A stretch of DNA of 64,000 nt, taken from positions 20,938,501 through 21,002,500 of the forward strand of contig CM067559.1 in NCBI GenBank assembly GCA_034509755.1, read 5' to 3'. The position numbers and the translations under genes were made by a program. Shown piece by piece: positions 56,124 to 64,000 of this stretch. Below the pieces are notes generated by a model. The model was given only the letters and a program-made list of their open reading frames with translations. It ran no database searches and was not told the origin of the DNA. The stretch is from Anisodus tanguticus. Lineage: Eukaryota > Streptophyta > Magnoliopsida > Solanales > Solanaceae. Positions within the stretch are counted from its first letter, which is position 1. Every line of letters starts with the position of its first letter.

Positions 56124-56435
56124 TGAAAGTATACAATAATATACATGGTATATATGACATATCCAATGCCTTGTGTATACCGTGTATATCACAGAATCCC
56201 ATGACAAGTTGGAGACCATGATATACACGGTATACACAGCCGTGTATATTGATTTTTGGTAACATGTTATTTGTATTAAATTAACATTGTACACTTACCA
56301 TAATTGTAGAATTCTTGTACAAATAGAATAGGGTTTTGGGAGTAGAATAGGAATAGGATTTTCCATATTATGGAAATTGTAAATTGTATATATACTCAGT
56401 TATTAATGAAAATAATCAAGGGATTATTTCTTTCC
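56124..56435 (+). repeat. 3' LTR of copia-3 (312-313 bp)
   Basis: It matches 52152-52454 and contains three copies of the ATACACGGTATAC-type word. The exact last base is ambiguous by one because the terminal A may be shared with the target duplication ATCTC. Confidence 0.92.
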
Positions 56436-56442
56436 ATCTCTG

Positions 56443-56700
56443 TTAGCCATCCAAAACTATGGTGTAATTTTTATCATTGCCGACTGGATTGCTATACCAT
56501 ATAGCAAAGCTATAAGCATTTTTCCCCACTTCATGAAAACCTGCTGCATAATCACGGTTGGGTGATGAAATCACTCTATTTTGGGAAGTAGAAATAGTCC
56601 TACCATTAGTCAAACTTGCGATGATAGGCGAGGACATTTTAATTGGTGGTAGTAGGAGTAGTGAAAACAGAAGAACAAGCAAAAGCGCGGGTTTAGACAT
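56443..56700 (-). pseudogene. RLK fragment: signal peptide and B-lectin start
   Basis: It starts MSKPALLLVLLFSLLLLPPI (a clear signal peptide), then TNGRTISTSQNRVISSPNRD, YAAGFHEVGKNAYSFAIWYS and NYTIVLDG. One extra T in a TTTT run near 56455-56460 converts the expected VWMANRDQPVNGK reading into VLDG and shifts the frame; the correct reading resumes on the other side of copia-3. The context of the ATG (GCAAAATGTC) and the TATA box 60 bp upstream support this start. Confidence 0.9.
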
Positions 56701-56760
56701 TTTGCTCTATGAGAGTTAATGCAAGGGAAAAGCTTTAATACACAAAAAATGGTACGTCGA

Positions 56761-56769
56761 ATTTATATA
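56761..56769 (-). promoter_or_regulatory. TATA box of the RLK gene
   Basis: The minus strand reads TATATAAAT, about 60 bp upstream of the ATG at 56700, implying a 5' UTR of roughly 30 nt. Confidence 0.55.
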
Positions 56770-56855
56770 GAGCAGTAACGGACGGCAAGTAATAAGTCTA
56801 TGGACCGAGAGGAGAATGCAATAGCTACCTAACTTTTGTACTACTATGTTATTAA

Positions 56856-57022
56856 GGGCTCGTTTGATACGAGGATAAGGGATAATTAATTCGGGGATTA
56901 AATTTGGAATGAGTTTATCCCACGTTTGATTGGGATAACTAATCTTAAAACTGTAGTGTTATTTTTTATCCACATTGAGGGTGAGATAATAATTAGGGTT
57001 TAACTTGTTCCCAACCGAGCCA
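56856..57022. mobile_element. Tourist-like (PIF/Harbinger) MITE
   Basis: A 167-bp sequence with termini GGGCTCGTTTGAT and, reversed, TGGCTCGGTTGGG, flanked by a TAA duplication (56853-56855 and 57023-57025). The inner sequence has the ggataagggataat/ttatcccac words common in this MITE type. It lies about 150-320 bp upstream of the RLK start codon. Confidence 0.7.
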
Positions 57023-57411
57023 TAAAAGTACGTTAGGTTGTGGGACTGAGCTCAAGATTTTTAAGAAAGAAAAAACAAAATTTTAAAGTAGTCATAATAA
57101 ATTGTGAACGGCAAGGTGAAAACTATTGCATTAATTTTTTTGTCCAAGTATAAACACTCATGTTCTCCAAACTAAATATCAGAGTGTGAAGTCAATTCGG
57201 GGAAGTCAAGATTCATGAGTGAGGAATTACGTGATGGAATTAAACTCCAATCCAACAAGCATAGACCACAGATTTTATGAGAGTAGCAGAAGAGCTGGGT
57301 GATTTCCTGCGGAGCATGAATAATTGACATGCCAACAAAGTGACGCATATATAGAACAATTCTACACATGACACGGTTTGATGAGAAAGGAAAAGTTCAT
57401 GGTGACAGTTA

Positions 57412-57628
57412 CTCCTTCCGTCCTAATTTATTTGACTCCATTTGACTTGGTACGGAGTTTAAAAAAGAAAGGAAGACTTTTGAAATTTGTGATCCAAAAC
57501 AAGTCTTAGATATTTGTGTGGCTATAAATCATGCAATAAAGTAAAATTATTTCTAAATATAGAAAAATGACATTCTTTTTAGGAATATTAAAAAGAAAAT
57601 GGTGTTACATAAATTGGGACAGAGGGAG
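57412..57628. mobile_element. Stowaway-like (Tc1/mariner) MITE
   Basis: A 217-bp sequence beginning CTCCTTCCGTCCTAATTTAT and ending ATAAATTGGGACAGAGGGAG. These match the Stowaway terminus CTCCCTCCGTCCCAATTTAT in inverted orientation. TA flanks the left (57410-57411); the right flank is CA, a one-base decay of TA. Confidence 0.8.
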
Positions 57629-57704
57629 CATAAATTTTAGTTATAAATAGTAATGTAAACTCAATTTATACTTTTTGTGTAATTTCATGTGTTAATAATC
57701 TAAA

Positions 57705-60060
57705 TGTCACACCCCAACCTTGGGGTGTGGTCGGCACTCGGTGCCCTAAGGCCCAAGCGTACCACCCATAATACCTGTCGCATACTCAATAATACATAGG
57801 CCGACAAGGCCTCTGACGAATAATTACTGATGAAATGACACAACCACCTGCACGCAGAAAAGGCCCAACCTACATATATACAACAAGGCCACAAAGACTA
57901 CTACTAATAAGTCGACTGTCTTCAAGCCTCTAAGGAGTACATCAACAATATATGGTCGGGACATGGCCCTACTATACCTAACTATGTACATATATATAAC
58001 TACCATACCTATCAGTTAACTACACAGCTCCGGAAGAAAGGAGTGAGACACTCTTCAGCTAAGTGGAGACACCTACTGTAAGGGATCGTATGTATCTTTA
58101 TCTGTACATGCGGGCATGAAACGCAACGCCCCAAGAAGGAACGACAGTCCGAAAGAATGTACTGAATATGTAAGGCATAAGTAAACATAAGTAAGAGCAT
58201 CAATGGTAAAGGAAATTGAAAATAACCTGTAACTCGGAAGTGTCACTAAGCACCATATTGCACATAAATGGAACATAATCGCATTTATATAAAGTCGTAG
58301 GCCTCTGAAGGAAATATCATCAGTATCATATCTGTATAAGCCGTGTATATAATGCCATAGGCCTCTGTGGACAATATAATCAATATCATATCTATATAGT
58401 TGTGTACATAACGCCATAAGCCTCTGTTGGCAATATAATCAATGTCATATCTGTATAAGCTGTGTATATAATGCCATAAGCCTATGTGGGTAATATAGAT
58501 ATGTAATATATATACATAAAGACCATGTAATAACCATTTTGAACTCGCCGGAGTGACGTAAGGTCGTTACACCTCTGGTTATCATTATAGAACATACATC
58601 ATCAACATACTTTTGAATAAGACCAAGAATCATTATCATGAATTCAGAAAATACCCTTTTAGGATCGATGAACATGAGCTTCCTACTTTCACTAAGAATA
58701 GAGTCATCTTGAATATCGTTCGTTCGTTCGTTTACGTTTTGTTGGAATCATGCCAAAATAAGGAAAAAAAGAGCCTTTCCTTATTGTTAGCCAACACCAC
58801 TCTTATGGGGCCTTTCTTGTCCTACAATCGTCGACCAAAGTAATAAAGATAATCCAAGTCAAGATTCCATCGATAGCTTTAAGATTTCATCGTTGCAACA
58901 TTCCGTCGAACACCTAGTGTGCATACCTTTTTCTATCTTATTTTCATATCAACTTAAGTTATTCTCATCTACTTTATATTAGGTACCATAGTATCAAGAT
59001 TATAACAACTATACTCCATGAAATCTATCCATGGTTATCTCAAAAGCTTCATTACAATCATCCATCAACCAACATAACAACTATCTTGCCTAACTATGAA
59101 GTTCTACGTTAACTTCCCATAGATTTCTTTACTAGAAGATCACTCTAAGCTAGGGGTGCTTAAGAACCTAAAAAATAGCAAGAACCTTACCTCCAATCCA
59201 GTCATGAACTCTCTCCACCAAGCTCTTCTTCAACCTCCAAGGACTTCCGAACTCCTTTCTAGAACTAAGGTAGAATTCTAAGATAGTCTAGTCTTTTCAA
59301 TAGAAGATTTGCGTTACAAGCTTGAGGGGATGCCCTTTAGTGGTATGGGAACCTTGAGAGAGGGTTTGAGAGAATCTAAGATGGGTTGGGACGAAATGGG
59401 AAATGTTTTGTGTGAATGGCTAACTTTGGGCCTTTATGGAACCTTCCCACCGCCTCACCTTAGCGGCAGGATCTGCATCGCAGATCACCATATGCAGCCA
59501 TATTTTACACCGTAGATGGTGGAAGGAATGTGGCAGAAGAGTGGCTCTGATATGAGGCCTGATCCATGAAGCGGATTATATTTCACAATGCAAAACGCTT
59601 AGCGTATTGTCCTAACTTTATTAAACTTCGTCGAAAGATGATTCCTTTAGTCAAAATGACCTCTAAACTTCCATACACCTTCTTAACATCTATCTAAGTC
59701 ATACACGACTTTAGGGAAGGATCTTGAGTCATCAGATCTCAAGTTAACTAATTACGCCCTCTAGTGCGCATAAGACCACGGGGACTGATACAAAACCTTT
59801 TTGGTATACTTATAACACTTATCCAAAGTCTTTCTTAATCTCTTATAGGCATCATAACTTCTTCCAACTTACATTATCTTGCTCATAACTCAATAAATGT
59901 AAGGAATACAAGCGTGAATGACTTAGCAATTCTTAACTCTTGCGATCTCTCAACGGTTCTAACTTAATTATTCTCTTTATATTCTCAAGGACAACCTCTT
60001 CTTTGCCTTATTCTCACTAACTCATGATCCATTCAATGTGTGAGAGTACGGGGTATAACA
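57705..60060 (-). repeat. 3' LTR of element E (2356 bp)
   Basis: It runs TGTCACACCCCAACC to ACGGGGTATAACA on the plus strand. It includes three units of about 60 bp at 58321-58500. The visible part of the other LTR lacks the segment corresponding to about 57856-58198. Confidence 0.85.
58321..58500. repeat. 60-bp tandem repeats in the element E LTR
   Basis: Three consecutive units start near 58321, 58381 and 58441: tatcatatctgtataag, then gtgtatataatgccata, then ggcctctgtgg and caatataatca words. Similar units continue at 63690-63820 in the second LTR. Confidence 0.85.
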
Positions 60061-60096
60061 TCCTTCTCCCTTTAAGAACATTCATCCTTGAATGTT
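60061..60096 (-). other. Polypurine tract and perfect palindrome of element E
   Basis: The plus strand shows TCCTTCTCCCTTTAAG and then AACATTCA-TCCT-TGAATGTT at 60077-60096. Relative to LARD-B, both members of the innermost base pair differ (G-C there, A-T here), so the 8-bp arms still pair perfectly. Confidence 0.85.
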
Positions 60097-63000
60097 AGGT
60101 TTTATAGAAATAATCGTTAGTCCCGGTGCTTCTTGGTGAAATTTTGGTAGGATTCCCTTTAAGCCTAAACTTATTCAACTTAGGGATCTCAGTCAAAACC
60201 TATTTTTCGGACTCATCGTGCCCCCTTACCAACGTGATCAAGTGCATAAACACCTCTTACATCTTTGCGGAGAGTTTTAACACAATCTCTTATAGGTTTA
60301 CACAGAGTATTGGTTGATTATTAATCTATGGAGGGGTTAACATTAAGTCTGATTGCACCTTAAATCATAGTCGTTTAAGGCCCTTATCTTTAAACAATTA
60401 ACTATGATTTTATATTACTTTTCTTCATCTACTGCTTATTTCATTTCTTTCATGCCCCTATTGTTTTATAAGGCTCTTCAACGAAGGCTACCCTCTTTGG
60501 CACTTAGTTTGCGAACTTATCATTCTTAGGGTAATGGTAGGGATTTCTTTGTACGTTAGAAGTGCGTTCCACTCGTAAGTCACTTAGTTTCTTCTTTGAA
60601 TTTAGGTCCTCCTCCAAACCTTTCTATTGATGTATCCTTTAGGGATGCCCACTCATTTGCATGCTAATTGATAATTATACTAGTTACGATCCCAGTCGAT
60701 CTTCTATCCACATTGTTATTTCTCATATTGTTGCTTAACTTCATGATACATCTTAATAGGGTCTAAGTAGGACCTTGGTCCAAACTTGCCTCAGCATTCC
60801 CGTACTGGAAGGTTACAATTGACCTTAGCACCTGAGGTTTCTCTTTCATTAAACTTAGAGGTTGCGATCCTTTTGTTAGTTTTGACTCTTGTTACTAGAT
60901 ATGGTGCTGGTATTTCCTATACCTCGGAGTGCTCTAATCCTGAATATTCCATAGACGACCTTGCCCAATTGGGGTGCACTCGTTATTATGATTAATCTGC
61001 TCTGAGTCTTGCTTTACTATTGGTGGTTATCAACAACTTTCTTTCATATTTGTTTTCCTGAAACTCGTCTGTTTGTTGTCTATGTGCCATGTTCGTATTC
61101 CTTCTGAGGTATCTTGGCACACATATAATATCAGATATTAAACCTGGTTCTAATCCACGATGTTATCATCGACAGGACATAGGTCGTTAACTTATTCTGT
61201 TGTTAAGTACGTGAAAAATTCTGAAAGATTCAATATTGTAAAATGTTGTTCCATTATCCTACTCTGGTTTTCCTTCTTGGATTAACATTTCTTCCTTCAT
61301 CCCTTGGTCAAGGTCTTTAATACTGTGTGCATTGGTAATAGGTTCGATCGACTTTGTTAATCTTTATGTCTATTAAGTCATCTACTTCTTAAAGTTTATA
61401 GTCAACTCAATATGATGAACAATTCACCATTTGTTAATTTACTCCCTCCATCTTTGAGTTATTGTCCTCATTCCTTTAATAGTTATCTTATCTCCTTGAA
61501 TTCATTGACCGTCCTTATCACTTCTCTTGTACTTACCCAAGTTTTACTCGTTGTTACCTCCATTTATCCTTTTGAACGTCGTAATAGCACCTACAATGGG
61601 TTAACGTTTCGCATATTAAAATCCATTGCCTAGCTTGGTCCACTCTCATGGTTGGTTGGGACTCCTTGCTTTAGTTATTACTAGAACTCCTATTAATTGG
61701 TCATTCAATCGCCTCACCTTCACATTTTTGGTTTTGAATTCACCCGAGAGTGAGGTCTCTCTTGTCCTTTACTTATTCCTTACAACCATTGTTTAATTGA
61801 TTCCTGATCCTTATCGCTGATTATGTGCCACAAGCTATCCCTGTCCTATAGGTGCTTAAAGTCCCACCATACTTCACAACGGACTAAAAATCTATTTATT
61901 CTAACGTTGAATCCTGCAGTCCCTTGTTGTGATTCATGCACGTAACTTTCTATGGCGAATAATATGACTCCTTCTCAGACTGACGAAAACTCATCCTGTC
62001 CCTTACATTGTGGATGGCCCAGTTCTTGTAGATGAGTTGGAATTACTATTTTGAGCATGGCATCTTGCGTACTTCTCTTAAATGTCTTCCAGAACAATCT
62101 TTCATCTAACCCAATTCTTATTATCAATAGGCTGAGATCACCTTAATTCTCTAAGCCAGGCATTCCATACCCGATTCATAGCAAATCCTCATACTCGAGT
62201 TAACATATATTTCATAGAATGAACGGATCCTCATAACTTTCTAGAATTCCCAATGACGTTGTCTACACCTTCTTATTATAATCTCTTCTTTATCATATCA
62301 CCTTTCCCATGATTCCTGACGCCTTCATATGATCGTTGAGTAGCACAATATCGCGAATTCACGCTTATCCAGTATAGCCATTCAGGTAATATTCTACGCC
62401 TACCATAGCCAAATCAGGGGTTGGTTCTATATCCTCCCAGCCTACAATATATACGCATAGTTCTCTCTGTCAACTGAGCATGAAATTCCCCCTTTGAATT
62501 GATACTCTTCCTTCCTAACTTATTCATCTCACTCCACAGATAATATCATAGAAATCAATTTCCGAAATAGAGTCAATAGCCTTAAGTATAAAATAGATTC
62601 TTGCTAGACATATGGAAGGTAGATAGGTTAACAATAGAAAGCAATAACGTGCCCGTGGCCATCTGCTCACCTCGGACATCATCCGAAATCAAGGCTCCAT
62701 CCTCGCTTTCATCTCTTTCTCTGCGACCCATTTTGAGACATTCTCAAATCTTATGTTCTTAATTATCATGCCACTAGCAACCTCCCATTCCTTTATGGCA
62801 TGACCCCGCATGCATTCGACCATACTGCCTACCACATGGCCTAGACGGCCCCACTCGACTTGCACCCATTTGACCCTGAAATATGTCAAAGTATATGAGC
62901 CCTGCCTCGGTCTTACCCTAGAACCTTTATCATACATGATCTATCAAGTAAATCTACCATGTTGACCGTATATCCGTGACCCTTCTTCGCTCTGTTGTCC

Positions 63001-63411
63001 CCTATAATAAATAGCCACTCTAGCCATTTTGACCATTTCCTCTATCCCAACTGAGGCAAACCCACTGAACATCGACAGTCCTTGGCCAACGAGCTCTCTA
63101 GGCTATAAACTCCATGACCCTCCCCTAGTCCTATATATGTCGGTGATATATGAGAAGGTAATCCGCTTGTATGCCCTGACGGATCGGTCTCAATAGAGGA
63201 CATACTACTCTATGAAGGCATCACTACAATTGTAAGCACGATAAAGTCAAGAATGGAATACTTATAGCTTGACTCTATTGCATGATTTAGATCAAGAAAG
63301 AATGTAACTATCCTAACTACCATATAGCCTCATGTTTATAGATTTGGCGTGCTACACATCAATAAATAAGACTCTACTAAACACGGTTTGTAGACATCCT
63401 ACAACTGACCT
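60097..63411 (-). other. Interior of element E, no intact gene
   Basis: Over 3.3 kb hold only frames below about 85 codons. Apart from the doubtful zinc-knuckle remnant at 62689-62937, no gag, protease, RT or integrase motif was recognised on either strand. Confidence 0.55.
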
Positions 63412-63423
63412 GCTCTGATACCA
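63412..63423 (-). other. Primer-binding site of element E
   Basis: The minus strand reads TGGTATCAGAGC, 4 bp from the LTR edge at 63428. Confidence 0.9.
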
Positions 63424-63427
63424 AGTT

Positions 63428-64000
63428 TGTCACACCCCAACCTTGGGGAGTGTGGCCGGAACCCGGTTCCCTAAGGCTCGAGTGTACCACCCATAATACC
63501 TGTAGCATACTCAATAATACATGAGATGACAAGGCCTCTGACGAATAATTACTGATCAAATGACACAACCACCTGCATCAATGATTAAAGGAAACTGAAA
63601 GTAACAACATGTAACTCGGAAGTGTCACTGAGGACCATATTGTACATATATGGAACATAATCGGGGTATATGAAACGTAGTAGGCCTCTTATGGAAATAT
63701 CATATCTGTATAGATGTGTACATAACACCATAGGCCTCTATGGGTAATATAATCAATATCATATCTGTATAAGCTGTGTATATAATGCCATAAGCCTCTG
63801 TGGGCAATATAGATATTTAATACATATAAATAAAGACCATTTAAAGACCATGTAATAACAATTTTGAACTTGTCAGAGTGATATAAGGTCGTTACACCTC
63901 TAGTTATCATTATGGAACTTACATCATCAACATACGTTTCAACAAGACCAAGAATCAGTTTCAAGAAATTATAAATACCCTTTTAGGATCGATGAACATA
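63428..64000 (-). repeat. 5' LTR of element E, incomplete (runs off window)
   Basis: It begins TGTCACACCCCAACCTTGG. After 63577 it skips the counterpart of about 57856-58198 (deletion bounded by a shared gca) and then follows the other LTR, including the ~60-bp tandem units, to the window edge. Confidence 0.8.

Larger units (their letters stand above)
52152..56435 (+). mobile_element. Copia-3: Ty1/copia element inserted in the RLK lectin domain
   Basis: LTRs at 52152-52454 and 56124-56435 flank primer site, gag, protease, integrase and RNase H on the plus strand. The target duplication is ATCTC (52147-52151 and 56436-56440); the A at 56436 could belong to the LTR. LTRs differ at very roughly 5-6% by eye plus a 10-bp indel. 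The RT core is deleted. It belongs to a different copia family from copia-1 and copia-2. Confidence 0.93.
45235..56700 (-). pseudogene. G-type lectin S-receptor-like kinase (ZmPK1-like), split by two retrotransposons
   Basis: Six minus-strand segments together make one receptor kinase of the usual order: signal peptide and start of the B-lectin domain (56443-56700), rest of the lectin domain (about 51642-52151), EGF/PAN region (51052-51612), transmembrane segment and kinase N lobe (50687-51106), kinase C lobe (50236-50667) and C terminus (45235-45435). Copia-3 lies in the lectin domain and copia-2 near the end of the kinase. Such genes are typically intronless, which fits exon-to-exon continuity across both insertions. 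At least five frameshifts and two in-frame stops are visible outside the insertions, so it is long dead. The family acts at the plasma membrane in sensing and defence; the ligand of this branch is not known to me. Confidence 0.9.
57705..64000 (-). mobile_element. Element E: large LTR element, continues beyond window
   Basis: The 3' LTR (57705-60060), polypurine tract and palindrome (60061-60096), a 3.3-kb interior, the primer site (63412-63423) and the beginning of the 5' LTR (63428 onward) are on the minus strand. Only short frames exist inside. A possible decayed nucleocapsid lies at 62689-62937 (GRLGHVVGSM and MRGHAIKEW, compare C..C..GH....C). The leader next to the primer site (63330-63411) closely resembles that of LARD-B. 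I therefore class it with the LARD elements; the right end is outside the window. Confidence 0.75.

Noticed and set aside
1..64000. tRNA or rRNA genes, bacterial-type operons, riboswitches
   Set aside because: None was recognised by eye. The methionine-tRNA matches are all retrotransposon primer-binding sites of 10-14 bases next to LTR ends.

Overview
This is a retrotransposon-dominated stretch of a dicot plant nuclear genome. Solanaceae is my best guess, judged from the style of the Ty3/gypsy chromovirus LTRs and their palindrome next to the polypurine tract; I could not confirm it by search. Almost every recognisable piece is a mobile element or a gene damaged by one. No tRNA, rRNA or CRISPR array was recognised.

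Layout. 1-2240 is AT-rich non-coding DNA with a possible old LTR or promoter on the minus strand. 2245-5535 is a 3'-truncated minus-strand Ty1/copia element (copia-1). 5536-7101 is the most gene-like unique DNA: a small minus-strand ORF for a predicted secreted peptide ending in a CEP/PIP-like motif, with its own TATA box, and a doubtful two-exon model. 7270-8190 is a fragment of gypsy gag/protease. 8191-17264 is a plus-strand large non-autonomous LTR element (LARD-A). 17265-35287 is a minus-strand tandem array of Tekay-like gypsy DNA, ordered LTR / internal C / LTR / truncated internal D, with a degenerate 3.5-kb hAT transposon at 19798-23315 inside the left LTR. 36022-45118 is a complete minus-strand LARD-B. 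45235-56700 is the remains of one intronless minus-strand G-type lectin receptor kinase gene (ZmPK1-like), split by two copia elements: copia-2 (45436-50230, same strand) and copia-3 (52152-56435, opposite strand). Both keep matching target-site duplications. Two MITEs lie upstream of that gene. 57705-64000 is a minus-strand LTR element (E) that runs off the window.

How the parts relate. Elements A, B and E have 2.2-2.5-kb LTRs, a methionine-tRNA type primer site and a similar leader, but no recognisable pol. They share with the pol-bearing C/D family a palindrome directly beside the polypurine tract. This suggests, without proving it, that they were mobilised in trans by chromovirus enzymes. 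C and D both carry the same 549-bp (183-codon) in-frame tandem duplication at the protease/RT junction. No intact autonomous element is present: every pol examined has frameshifts, stops or catalytic substitutions.

The only plausible functional host gene is the short secreted-peptide ORF near 6.1-6.4 kb. The receptor kinase is a pseudogene whose breakage can be traced step by step.
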